DNA from: Sarcophilus harrisii
Taxonomy: Eukaryota; Chordata; Mammalia; Dasyuromorphia; Dasyuridae
Direction: 5' to 3'
NCBI RefSeq assembly: GCF_902635505.1
Contig: NC_045427.1
Span: forward strand, 338,460,411-338,524,410
DNA: 64,000 nucleotides
The translations under genes were made by a program, and so were the position numbers. Each line of letters starts with the position of its first letter. Within the stretch, counting starts at the first letter, position 1. This document shows positions 22,996-35,242 of this stretch, in pieces. The notes under the pieces are model-generated. The model was given only the letters and a program-made list of their open reading frames with translations. It had not been told where the DNA came from and did not search any database.

Positions 22996-25900
22996 ATGGC
23001 AGGAAATACAGAATTAGTAATTTTAACCATAAATGTGAATGGGATGAACTCTCCCATAAAGCAGAGGTGGATAACAGACTGATAAAAGTCAGAACCCTAC
23101 AATATGTTGTTTACAGGAAAACAATTTAAAACAAGGAGATCATACAGAGTAAAGGTAAAAGGCTGGAGCAGAATCTATTATGTTTTAGAAGTCAAAAAAC
23201 AGGGGTAGCTATCCTATCTCAGATCAACAAAAAGCAAAATTATCTATAATTAAAAGAGATAAGGAAGGAAACAACTTCAAATGGTACTATAGAAATGAAG
23301 TAATATCAATTTAAACATATTAAACAAGTGGTATAGCATCTAACTTCCTAAAGGAGAAAAAGAAATTACAAGAAGAAAAGACAGCAAAACCATAATAATG
23401 GGAAATCCAAATTGACCTCAGAATTAGATAAAACAAACCATAAAACAAAAAGAAAAAATTAAAGAGGAAAAGAATATTGAAAAATTAGGTTTAATAGATC
23501 TTTGAAAAATGAATGGTGAAGAAAGGAGGTACTTTCTTCCCCAGCAGTTCATGGAACCTATACAAAAATTGACCAATATTAGAATAAGATCTCAAATTAA
23601 AGAAGAAACAAAATAGTAAATGCTACCTTTTCAGACATGATGCAATAAAAGATAATTAAAAAAAGTTAGGGGTTAGAAAAAGGTAATTGAAACTCAATAA
23701 TCTCATCTTAAAGAATGATTGAGTGAAACAGCAAATTATAGACAAAATTTTACCAAGATAATGACAAATGAGAATCCTACCAAAATTTGTGGGAAATTTA
23801 AAAACAGGGCCAAAAAAATGTTTAAAAAAATTTAAAAAAGGAAAGGAAAGGAAAAATTTTTCCAATTTTTTTAAGGAAAACGATAATTTGAAAAAAAAGC
23901 CAGAAAAGACCAAATTAAAAAAAACCTAATCAATTTAAACTTGAATTCTAAAAAAAAAAGGAGAAATTAATAATATTGAAAGTAAAAAAAAAAACTATTG
24001 AATAATAAATAAAACTGAGTTGGTTTTAAAAAAACAATAAAATTGATAAACCTTTGAAACGATTAGAAAAGGAGAGGAAAACAAATTATAATCTTAAAAT
24101 GAAAAGGGGAACTTTCCACCAATGAAGAGGAAATTAAAAATAATATTTATTTTCCAACTTTATGCCAAAAATTTGATAACCTAGAAATGGATACTCCAAA
24201 AATATAGGTTCAGATTTTAAAAAGAGGAAGAATTGTTTAGTCCCATTTCAGAAAAAAAGAAATAGAACAAGTTATTAATCAACTCCCTAAAAAAAATCCC
24301 CAGGACCAGATGGATTTACATGTGAATTCTACCAAATTCAAAGAACAATTAGCTCCAATGCTATATAAACTATTTGAAAAAATAGGGAATGAAGTTCTAC
24401 CAAACTCCTTTTATGACACAGATATGGTACTGATAAACCAGGTAGGTGGAAAATAGAGAAAGAAAATTATAGACCAATCTCCCTAATGAATATTGATGCT
24501 AAAATCTTATATAAAATATTAGCAAAAAGACTACAGAAAATCATCCCCAGAATAATAACCATGACCAAGTAGGATTTATACTCAGGGAAATGGTTAATAT
24601 TAGAAAATTATCATATAATTGGCCATATTTTAACCAAATTAAAAAACCATATGATCATCTCAATAGATGCTGAAAAGCACTATAAAACCAACATCCATTC
24701 CTATTAAAAACGCTTAATATAGGAATAAATGGACTTTTCCTTAAAATAATGTAGCATCAATTTAAACCACTAAGCATCATATGTAATGGGGACAAACTGC
24801 AACCATTCCCAAAAGATCAGAGGAAACAAGGTGGCCCACTATCACCATTATATTAAATTGTAATAAAAATGCTATTTTCCTAAAGTTGAGAAAGAGATTA
24901 AAGGAATTAATAGGCAATGAAGAAACCAAATTGTCACCTTTTTGATGATATAAATACTTAGAGAACCTCCAGATTCTACTAAAAAATTATAAATAATCCA
25001 CACCTTTAGAAAGTTGCAGGATACAAAATAAACCCACATAAGTAGTCATATTTTATATATACTAAAAAATCCAAAGCCAGAGTTCGAAAGAGAAATTCCA
25101 TTTAAAGAATACTGATAGAAAAATATTTAGGAATCTACCCCAAAGGAAAATCAGAAACTTTATGAGAAAACCAAAACCTTTAAAAAATTATTGAAAATTG
25201 GTCTGATCTAACCAATTGAAAAATATTAAATGCTCTTGGATAGGCAAGAAAAATAAAGATGAAATACTACCTAAACTAATCATTTATTTAGTGCTATACC
25301 AATCAGACTTAAAAACAATTGTAATAACCTGAAAAAAAAATAACAACAAAGTTATATGGAAAAAAAAGGTCAAAATTTAAGGGAATTAATGAAAAATAAA
25401 TTAAAGTGGCTTAACTGTACCAGATCTAAAATTATATTATAAAGTAGTAAAAGCCATTTGATTGGCTAAGAAAAGACTAGGACCAATGGAAAGGTTAGGT
25501 CAAAGGATAAAACAGCCAAAATTTTAATAACTAGTGTTTAACAAACCAAAGACCCCAGTTTTTGGGATAAGAACTCACTACTTGACAAAATTGCTGGGAA
25601 AATTAGAAATTAGTATGACAGAAACTAGGCATTGACCCATACTTAACACCATACACCAAGATAAGGTCAGAATGGGTTCATGACCTAGGCATAAATAATG
25701 AGATTATAAATAAATTAGAAGAGCATAGGATAGTTTACCTCTCACCCCTGTGGAAGAGGAAGGAATTTATGACCAAAGAAGAACTAGAGATCATTATTGA
25801 TTACAAAATAGAAAATTTTGATTATATCAAACTGAAAAGTTTTTGTACAAACAAAACTAATACAGACAAGATTAGAAGGGAAGCAATAAACTGGAAAAAC

Positions 25901-26776
25901 ATTTTTACTGTTAAAGGTTCTGATAAAGGCCTCATTTCCAAAATATATAGAGAATTAACTCTAATTTATAAGAAATCAAGCCATTTTCCAATTGATAAAT
26001 GGCCAAAGGATATTAACAGACAGTTCTCAGATGAAGAAATTGAAACTATTTCTAGCCATATGAAAAGATGCTCCAAGTCATTATTAATCAGAGAAATGCA
26101 AATTAAGACATTTAACTCTGAGATACCACTACACACCTGTTAGACTGGCTAAAATGACAGGGAAAAATAATGCGGAATATTGGAGGGGATGTGGGAAAAC
26201 AGGGACACTGATATATTGTTGATGGAATTGTGAATACATCCAGCCATTCGGGAAAGCAATTTGGAACTATGCTCAAAAAGTTATCAAACTGTGCATATTC
26301 TTTGATCCAGCATTGTTTCTACTGGGCTTATACCCCAAAGCGATACTAAAGAAGGGAAAGAGACCTGTATGTGCCAAAATGTTTGTGGCACCCCCGTTTG
26401 TAATGGCTGGAAACTGGAAAATGGATGCCCATCAATTGGAGAATGGTTGGGTAAATTGTGTTATATGAATATTATGGAATATTATTGTTCTGTAAGAAAT
26501 GACCAACAGGATGAATACAGAAAGGCTTGGAGAGATTTACATGAACTGATGCTAAGTGAAATGACCAGAACCAGGAGATCATTATATACTTCAACAACAA
26601 TATACTGTGTGAGGATGTATTCTGATGGAAGTGGATTTCTTCAACAAAGAGATCTAACTCAATTTCAATTGATCAATGATGGACAGAGGCAGCTACACCC
26701 AAAGAAAGAACACTGGGAAATGAAGCTGCTGAATTTGAGAATTAGGCACCAGTCTTCTGGAGAAAGATTTCTTTAA
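22996..26776 (+). pseudogene. LINE-1 copy A ORF2 (endonuclease and reverse transcriptase), broken
   Basis: Begins ATGGCAGGAAATACAG, encoding the conserved start 'TELVILTINVNGMNSP' of the AP-type endonuclease. Reverse-transcriptase blocks are recognisable near 24300-24950 but interrupted many times. The region from 25769 onward (MTKEELEIIIDYKIENFDYI, SDKGLISKIYREL, KKSSHFPIDKWPKDINRQFS) is continuous and matches the C-terminal half of marsupial LINE-1 ORF2. The last about 18 codons before 26776 are not LINE-1. Confidence 0.8.
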
Positions 26777-27362
26777 TAGCATACATTTTGCATTTTGGAG
26801 AAATATAAGAAGATATTTGTAGAGAATTACCTTTAAGCTGATTGACTAAAGCTGTGCCAAGAGGGAGTCCTAGAGACTGGTACCTTCACAACTCTCCATG
26901 GTTTTGAATTTCTTGGATAATGCAGATAAAAACCAAATAGGGAGTATTTATTCAGAAGTCTCACTAAGGGAACTGAATTAGATACCTAACAATACATTCT
27001 TAGGAAAGCCATTTTATCATTTTAGATGCACAATTAAAGAGAGAAATACTTCATTTGAGATGATTGAGGTATGATTCAGATTAGTCTGGTGGTTCAGGTT
27101 TAGGAATGGGATGAAATGAAACATATATGGACTAAATAGTATATAACACAAGAAATTTATTTATCATTCAGACCAATTCTCAGGGGACAGTGTGAACTCA
27201 CATTGTGGTGGAACTCTTCCTTTTCAAGACTGAGGAGCCCCTTCTCTTCCTGTGCTGTTTTTTAAGCCTTATTCTGCCAGGAAGCTAAGTCAATGGTTTG
27301 AGCCTTAGTCATATGGATCAATTAATTTTCATTGCCTTTTTGAAAACTTTCTACTCTCATTT
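26724..27362. other. Region after LINE-1 copy A; possible LTR at 27121-27310
   Basis: No gene. The block 27121-27310 has 'aatttatttatc' (minus AATAAA) and a GC-richer right part similar in style to the LTRs of this window, but I could not match it to a family. Confidence 0.3.
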
Positions 27363-27512
27363 GTTCTTTTTTTTTTTTTCTTTTGTGGACAATCAGGATT
27401 AAATGACTTGCTCAGGGTCAAAGAGCTAGGAAGTATTAGGCCTCTGATCCCTGATTTGAACTCGGGTCATCCTGTCTCCAAGACTAGTGCTCTATCCAAC
27501 TAGCTGCCCCTC
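27363..27512 (-). repeat. tRNA-derived SINE, antisense
   Basis: Poly-T (27369-27380) followed by the reverse complement of the marsupial SINE body ('aatgacttgctcagggtcaa', 'ttgaactcgggtcatcctgt') and ending 'aactagctgcccc', the complement of the tRNA-like head. Confidence 0.8.
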
Positions 27513-28021
27513 ATTACCTTTTTAAGGAAGTAGTCTTGCCTACTAAAGTAAATATTGCTCCTACCACAGTCTCAAAAGTCCCATCCAGCTCTAAATTTAT
27601 GAGTACATTATCTCTTCACTTCCTGTTTTCCAAGTCAATTATTTTGAGAGAAGTCTCACATGTTCTAAATTTTCTTTCTTTTGGCTCTGTTGTAATATTT
27701 CATCTTATATCATTGACTAGACTAGGGCTATAGAACAGGGACCTTCTCCAGCAAAAGACTTAGGTGGGGGATGTTAGATGGGTAAATTATGGATCAGATA
27801 TCACAGCATTCTAATTGTTATTGTCATTGTTGTTTGAATGAGGGGATTACTTTGAATAAACTTATTTTTCTACATATTTCTTGCAGTATGGGAGGTGGAA
27901 GTGGAGGTAGAGAGCCTGGTATGGCTAGAATTTTTCACTCATCTACTTTATGAACCATTCTTCCTACCATTTACCCCCAATTTAGATTAGCTTTTCCTTA
28001 AAAGACAGTAAAACTGTTCTT

Positions 28022-28839
28022 AAGATGTAATTGACTCTGGAATTGTGAATGGATCCAATCATTCTGGAGAGCAATTTGTAACTATGCCCAGAGTTATCAA
28101 ATTGTCCATACCCGTTGATCCAGCAATGTTTTTACTGGACTTATATCCCAAAGAAATCTTAAAGGAGGGAAAGGGACGCACATATGCAAAAATGTTTGTG
28201 GCAGTCCTTTTTGTAGTGGCAAGAAACTGGAAACTGAGTGGATGCCTATCAATTAGAGAATGGCTGAATCTGTTATAGTATATGAATATTATGGAATATT
28301 ATTGTTCTAGAGGAAACGATAAGCAGGATGATTTCAGAGAAGCCTGGAGAGACCTGCATGAACTGATGCTATGTAAAATGAGCAGAAGTAGGAGATTATT
28401 GTACACAGCAACAATATTATATGATGATCAATTCTGATGGACATGGCTCTTTTCAACAATGAGATGATTCAGACCAGTTCCAATGGTCTTGTGATCAAAA
28501 GCGCCATGAACACCCAGAGGACTGTGAGAACTGAATGTGGTTCACAACATAGCATCGTCACTCTTTTTGTTGTTTGCTTGCATTTTATTTTCTTCATCAT
28601 TTTTTTCTTGTTTGATTTGATTTTTCTTGTACAGCAAGATAATTGTATAAATATGTATGCATATTTATTTTTAACATATTTTAACATATATTAAGTGGAA
28701 GAAGTGGGGGGAAACTGGAACACAAGGTTTTCAAGGGCTAATGTTGCAGAATTATCCATGCATGTTTTGAAAAATAAAAAGCTTTAATCAAAAAAAAAAA
28801 AAAAAGAAAGAAAGAAAGAAAGAAAGATGTAACTGGCTC
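28022..28839 (+). mobile_element. LINE-1 3' end, 5'-truncated, with target duplication
   Basis: Contains the last part of ORF2 (WLNLL... region, 28045-28278), the 3' UTR and a tail 'aataaaaagctttaatc' followed by A16 and (GAAA)n. The flanking words aagatgtaattgactc (28022-28037) and aagatgtaactggctc (28824-28839) differ at two of 16 positions, giving a credible target-site duplication. Confidence 0.9.
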
Positions 28840-29384
28840 AGGGGACTAAGGTCTAAGAAACTGATGTAATTTACTGTTCACTTGAGTACAAAGATTGCCA
28901 GGAAGATGGGAAAGTAGGGGAAGTGGAGATCTGCTCTCAAGCCTCTGAGAGAAGTTTAAGGAGAATGATCAATAAGAACACAAGAGATCTGTGCTCAGCC
29001 AAATCAAGAATGAATCCTGATGAACTTCCCTCCCCTTTATGGATGCCTTTTTCCTGCTATAGCTAAGTCAACTTCCTTTTATTAACTGTTAGACAAATTA
29101 CAGGTGCCACATTTCAATCTAATTTTTAGCCTAAAGGGCACGAGCCTGCATTAGGCCTGCTCACAACACCATGTCTTCCTTAAATGCATATAAACAAATT
29201 GAGGATCTGAGATAACTAACATGAGCTTAGGACACAGTTATGATATTACAATAACATTTGAGATTAGATTGAATAGTATTCATGTGCAGCCTAGGTTATT
29301 CAAGAAAGAGAAACAAAAAAGTATAAATCTAGGATGTTAGGACCTGAGGATGGAAAGGAAAATTCAGCTCATCTAAACTAACCC

Positions 29385-29530
29385 TCTTGTTTTACAGATA
29401 AGGATAATACTGAGGACCTCAAAGGAGGAGAGCCTTGCCTCAGGTCATGAAGGTGATAAATGTAGCAGAGTTAAGATTCGAACCTAGATCCTCTGATTCT
29501 AATTATCTTTCCCTTCTGTACCATGACACT
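29385..29530 (+). repeat. MIR-like SINE fragment
   Basis: 'tgttttacagataaggataa', 'gccttgcctcaggtcatgaa', 'gttaagattcgaacctagat' and 'ttctgtaccatgac' follow the MIR/CORE-SINE order. Confidence 0.65.
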
Positions 29531-32500
29531 GATTGATGTCTTTAATTACTTTCTTGGTATATGAAAGAACTATCCCTATTCCTCTGGCCTGGAATACTTG
29601 GTGCATATTCTAAGGATATGCTTACAAATTCGGTTTTTAAGAATGTTGCTTTGGTCATAGACTGATTCTCCCTTTTTATTTTCTCTCCTGTGACCATAGA
29701 TTGCTTTGGATGGGTTCTAGCTCAATTAAAATAGACCAAATATTTTGAGTGGAGGGAAAGGGTAAGTAGACAGAGAGGGAGGGAAGAAGGAGAAGAGAGA
29801 GAGAAAGATGAAGCTAGGAGGGAAAGAAATGGTATGGAAGAGAGAGGCAGAAACAGAGGCATAGAAAAGAGAAAGAGATGAAGGGAGAGAGGAAAGGGGA
29901 ATAGAGGAAGAGAGAGGGAAAGACAAAAGGAGAGAGTGAGAATAGCAATCATATGAATTGTCAAGTAAACTACTAGCTCAATAAAGACAAATGTTTATTT
30001 GTAAATAAAAATAACTTCTATTTCTCAAAATAACTTCACTTGACATACTGCAAATAATAAATTAGGTAGAGATTCTATACCTTGGAAAAGGGAAATTAAA
30101 TTTAAAATTACCTTCTCCATTTAGAAAACGTCCTACAACAGAAAAAAATGATGTAGAGACACATATAAAGTAGAACAGTTAGTCACAGCAATTTAATAAT
30201 CCAAATCCAGGATGGATGATCATTGGTTGGATATAGGTACATATGTAAAAAATTTTTTGCCATTATAGTTAACCACAAGATGAAAGCAAATCAAAACTAT
30301 GCTGATTTGGGGTAGGGAGTGAGGCAAGGCTCTTAGGATTGATGATTATTTGTAAAGCACTTAGCATTGTGTCTAGATATAGACAAAAAATTTGCTTATA
30401 GTCTTCTATCTTATAAAACCAGCAGAGAAGTTTGCTTTTTTCTATGTTATATAATTCACTCCAAAAATGGCATTTGATGATGGGGAATTAATATATATAA
30501 TATAATAAAATATATCAAAGATGAATAAAAGGGTGGAAAATATTTCCTATGGGGAAGAATTATATGATTGAGACTGGTGAGCCTAGAGAAAATCAGATCA
30601 AAATCAAAATCATCCAATGATGAGTTGACTACAGTCTTCTGGTATATGAAGGTTTTTTAATGATGGAATTGCCAACCATCTGTTCTCTAAGTCTGTGGAA
30701 AATTTAATTAGAGAAAATGGATTTAATTTAAAGCATGAAAGAGATTATAGTTCAATATAAGTAAGAACTCATTCTTTAATAAAACAGTGATATAGTTTCT
30801 CCCTATAGATCTTGAAGTGATTGACTGGTAGCCAAACCAGCTGACATCTTGAGATCTTTCTAACTTTGTGATTTGTCATGTTCTAAGTGATCAAAACATG
30901 AAATTTTGCCCTTATCTTTCTGCTTCTGTGACAAAAATTATTCAATTAGAATCTTGTCACTAACATTTGAAAGCAGAAAAGCATTATAATATAAACTTAA
31001 TAATGACAATGGTGAAGAGCTTCTGAACCTAGACCTTTATAATACTGACATGAAAGACATCTGAATGGGATAAGACTAAATGAAGATATAGGAATGAAGT
31101 GAGGAGAGGAAATCATGCAAGGGGAAAAGTCCATGGCTAATTTATAAATGCTTATAACATAAATAAAGCATCAATTTGTCACAGTGGTTAAGCCTTAGCA
31201 AGAATATTAGGAGAAGAGAATATTACTTTATTATAAATCCAAGGGTATGATGGAGAGTATGTGTTAGAGATGGCAGAATTTCAGCTGGAACATTGAACTC
31301 ACCAGTATGAGAGGAACCAGAAATGACTATAATTAAGGAAGGTTTGGAATTAAGTCTCACCCCCTGGGGCTTAGAGCCGCTGTGACTATTTGCTTTGCAG
31401 ACCATATAGGGTTAGAATTAAGATATTATCAGGCCAAGAATACTATAGGGATATCATTATAAAGATAGAAAATAATATTTTGGTTATATTTTTTAAATAT
31501 ACCTATTAAAATGGCAAATTTAGTCTAGCCTTTAAAATATGATTATGAAACTGTTAAGTTTAATTTAGCCAAGAATTTGGGAATAAATATTATAAATTGA
31601 GTTACTCGAGGGAAATTCAGTGCTATGCTTGTATATTTAGTTTTTTCATTATATATTTTAGGGTCCACTTGCTTTACTCTTGATTGAAGAATTATAGGAG
31701 CTTCTTAGTGTATAAAGAATGCTGGTTCAAAAAATATTGTGATAGTCATCTCAAAGAATCTTGAAGCGTATCAGCCTGCTGGGTCATTACACTATGAATG
31801 TATTAATTTCTTTATAACAAAAACAAAAACAAATATGCTGTAAATGTGTGTGGTGGCTATGTAGATCATTGTTTTCTTGCTTTGGAATTGTATCTTCATT
31901 ATAGACCATGATCCCCAAATCAATATAATAGTATTATTACATACAAGCTTTATTTGTAGTCTATAAAGGAAAAACAAGGATTTCCATGTCCTGCTTCATC
32001 CACTAGAAAGTTTCCTTCTGGGAACAGTACATTTACTATTCATTGCTTCAATTTGATTAAGTTCATATTATCAACAGTTTGAAAGGAGAAATGTGCATCA
32101 GTACTTGACAGCTATTTAGAAATGTATATGGTGCTCCAACAATGGTCATTAAAATTTGCAATTGCAAAGTGCTCACACTTTGGAAGAAACAATCCTAATG
32201 TTTTGAATTAAAGTCAATATGAAAAATGGTAACTGGCACATAGCACAATAGCCATGACAAAACAGCAATTGATTTAATTTATCAGGGCTCACACAAATCT
32301 AAGTTCTCAGAAGTTATTTCAAAGATATAAGAAATACTTTGTATGGAGGGTGGGGTAGAACAGTGTAGCACCACCTCTGGTGCTTTCATCCTAGGATTGG
32401 ATCCCCAAAGAGGCTATGCAACCTTGGGCTCTAGATCTAAACTTTATAGGTTCCTACTTTCATTAATTATAGATCAAAGCCCCCATCCATTTGCTTTCCA

Positions 32501-33377
32501 TTAAAATTCAGACAATGGATTCAAATATCTCTTATAATAAGGGCATTTAATTGAATGGCCCAGCAAGAAGACTAGTTACAAATTATCCCACTAGAGTTCA
32601 TTTCAAAAAATGCAATTATAAGCGAGTAACACATGTAGCCAAGGGAGTCACCGTTCCAGTACTGCAGTCTTAATGCCCTTTCTCTCTCTCGAGAATTCTT
32701 GCAAAGCTCTCCACAAGTCATTCTGCTATTCAGCTAGGTTGGTTTTTCTGAGGACTGGATCTTTGCAGTATTTCTAAGGAATTAACTTCTCAGTAAGGCT
32801 TCTTTCTCCTAGAATATGGTATCTTGACTGGATAAGCCAATATGAAGAGTTTCAGGAAGTTTGAGATTGGTATAAAATGAAATATTCATACCTTTTTAAT
32901 AATTAACAAAAGGAATTTGATTTAGCCATAGAGAAGAACTTTCAAAGCATGAAAAGAATACTCAACAAGGACACAACTTGGATTTTGTTCAGTACAATTT
33001 CCCTGCTTCTGTGTTGAAGGAATAGTCCACAGCCAAAAGCTTAAAGGAAAAGCTAAAGCGTCTTACACCTCCAGCTCCTTTTGTACTTAGGTGACCAGAA
33101 GTCCCATTGACTCAACTGCCAATCCCTTTAAACAAGCAAAACTTAAGGAAAGTCCTTTAATAAAAACAAACAAACAAATAAATAAAAAACAACAACAACA
33201 ACAACAAAAACTAGCTCAATCTCACACAGCTGGAAACCCTGTCTTAATATATTTTTTTGTCTCTGGAACTGTAGGACCTCAGTTGTAGCGTCTCTTAACA
33301 CTACCCTAACTTTGTAGCTCCCTCTAGAGTTATTCTTAATGCCCATCCATCGATGGCACAGCTAGACCACACTTACC
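29531..33377. other. Long gene-free stretch
   Basis: Includes a GA-rich purine block (29750-29945), which produces spurious Leu/Ser/Phe-rich minus frames, a small SINE remnant near 30345 ('atttgtaaagcacttagcat'), and LTR-like GC-richer blocks at 31180-31440 and 32340-33110 that I could not classify. A (CAA)n/(CAAA)n tract lies at 33165-33210. No exon recognised. Confidence 0.45.
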
Positions 33378-34245
33378 CGTCTTTGGGCACCAACCCAGAT
33401 CCCACAGAGACAGAACACCAGGAGGTAGGGGTGAAGCAGAAGAGAACTTTATTTTTAAATAGCACATATTTATACCCTCCTGAGGATCTTGGGGAAGGGG
33501 AGGTCCTGTAGGAACCTGTCATAATAGGATTGGCCCAAGAAGAGGAAGGGAGGCATGCTAGTCTGTGAGAGAACTAAGGAGGTTAACCAGGTATCTGGGG
33601 TCAGACACTGCCTCTTGGAGCTATGCTCCACATAGAACTTGCCTATACCTCAGTACTTCTCATCCCTCAGTTCCTCCCACATGGCTTGAACTGCATTTCT
33701 TGCTTCTAGAGGCTTTTTAACCCTTACATCTCCCCTCTTTTATTAAAAAGACCGAGTATTCTCAAGTTGATGAATAAAAAGCTCTTCCTTAAGCACCTCT
33801 ATAGAATTTTTTAAGAATATGTATAAAGCATGCTAGCAAAGTAGGCAAAAGCAAAGGAAGCAACAATTCAAAAGTAGCTACATAGAGCCCATGGGATACA
33901 ATAGAAGGGGAAGGGAAAGGAATTATATTGGATCCAAATACTAAGCCGGTCCAGCAAAGATAATCATATCTCTGCTATGGTATCATTACGGGTGTTTCTT
34001 GGGTCATCTCCTTCTCTTCTTTTTCAGCCCCTGTTTTAATAGGGAAAACTTTCTTTGTTCTTCTTTCTGGAATCCAGTGGCCTTCCTCAACAGGATCTGC
34101 AAGACATAAATATCCTGACCCTCTCCAAAGCACTAAGGATGGACCTTGCCAGTGTCCTTCCTTGTCCTTCCAAAGGACCTTTTGAATGTTCTCTTGCACT
34201 TGAAGTGCTGTTTTTATGAGCTTAGTTTTCTGTCCTGTCTATAAG
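33378..34245 (-). mobile_element. Broken class II (betaretrovirus-like) ERV: 3' LTR plus internal remnant
   Basis: Read on the minus strand: an integrase C-terminal piece (34199-33975) with the typical WQGPSLVLWRGSGYLCL core, a hydrophobic stretch that may be the end of Env, a polypurine tract (33741-33729) and the 3' LTR (33728-33378, 351 bp) starting TGTAAGGG with TATA-like and AATAAA signals. The GP...GRGY-type integrase end is characteristic of betaretroviruses/ERVK. The element is a fossil: broken and largely missing, with no 5' LTR identified. Confidence 0.75.
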
Positions 34246-34246
34246 A

Positions 34247-34370
34247 TTGTGCCAAATATATCATTATTACTTTGAACTGAAACTAAGGCTGTCTCCAGAA
34301 AACCTCCCCGAGAAACTTGCTCACAGAGAGAATCATTATATTTTAAAGAAGAGAACACTACAGGGGAGGA
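34247..34370 (+). mobile_element. LTR end fragment related to the 57174-58019 LTR family
   Basis: The reverse complement of this block (for example 'ttctcggggaggttttctgg' and 'cagccttagtttcagtt') matches the left end of the solo LTR at 57174, including a terminal tgtagtgttctcttc that parallels that LTR's tip. Only the last about 120 bp of an LTR are present, in the opposite orientation to the neighbouring ERV remnant. Confidence 0.5.
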
Positions 34371-35242
34371 AAGGAAATAGCGAGGGAGAGCAGGAAAAAA
34401 GGAAGGAAGGAGAGAAGGAAGGGAAAAAAAGGAAGGAAAGGGGGGAGGGAAGGAGAAAGGAAAGAGGGGAAAGGAGGGAGAAAAGGAAAAAATAAGCAAA
34501 GGAAAGAGGGAAGGAAGGAAGGAAAAACAGAAGAAAGGAAGGAGAGAAGTATGGAAGGAAAGAAGGAAAGAAGAAAAGAGGGAGGGAAGGGAGGGAAGGA
34601 AGGAAAGAGGGGAAAAGGAGGGAGAAAAGGAAGGAAGAAAGGAAAGAGAGAATGAAGGAAGGAAAGAAGGAAGGAGGAAGTAAAGGAAGGAAAGAGGTTT
34701 GGAAGGAAGGAAAAAGGGAGAGAGGAAAAGAAGGAAGGAAGGAGGGAAAAAAGGAAGGGAAGGAAGAAGGGAAGATATAAGGGAGAGAAGGACAGACAAA
34801 TGGAAAAAGGAAAGAAAGAGTGAAAGAAAGAGTTCAGGAAGGACAGAGGGAAGTAAGGAGGGAAGAAGGGAGTGAAGGAAGTAAGAGAGGAAGGAAGGAA
34901 GGAGGGAAGAAGGAAAGGAGGGAGGAGAGAAAAAAAGAAGCAGCTAAGAAAGGAAGGAGGGGATGGAGGGAAGGAAAATAGGAAGGAAGGAAAGAGGAAA
35001 GGAAGGAAGTAGAAAATGAGAGAAGGAAGAAGGAAAAGAAGGAGGGAAGAAAAAGGGAAGAAGGGAAGGAGAGAAGGAAGGAAGGGAAAGATGGATGGAA
35101 GAAAAAAGAAAAAAGGGAAGGAAGGAGGAAAAAAGGAGGGAGAGAGGGAAAGAAACGGAAAAAAGGATGGAGGAAAGGAAGGAATAAATGAAGGAAGAAG
35201 GGAAGAATAGAAAGGAAGGCAGAAAGGAAGGAAGGAAGATCA
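34371..35242. repeat. GGAA/GGAAG polypurine tract, about 870 bp
   Basis: Almost uninterrupted purines on the + strand (GGAA, GGAAG, AAAG units in irregular order), with only rare pyrimidines. Complementary frames read as Phe/Ser/Leu/Pro-rich peptides and are not genes. Confidence 0.95.

Larger units (their letters stand above)
19889..26723 (+). mobile_element. LINE-1 copy A, near full length, 3' UTR missing
   Basis: The 5' end carries CCAAGATGGCGG (19899-19910). The 5' UTR runs to 21437 with another LINE-1 inserted. ORF1 starts at ATG 21438 (coiled-coil region, then RRM-like part) and its frame ends near 22467. A 528-bp spacer precedes ORF2 at ATG 22996 (endonuclease, reverse transcriptase, C-terminal region to about 26720). 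ORF1 and the first two thirds of ORF2 hold many small deletions, while 25769-26143 and 26369-26776 are open. Similarity to the other copies stops at about 26723, so the 3' UTR and poly-A are absent, which is unusual for a LINE. Confidence 0.92.

Noticed and set aside
29722-29964. Leu/Ser/Phe-rich minus-strand frames
   Set aside because: They arise from a GA-rich simple-sequence block.
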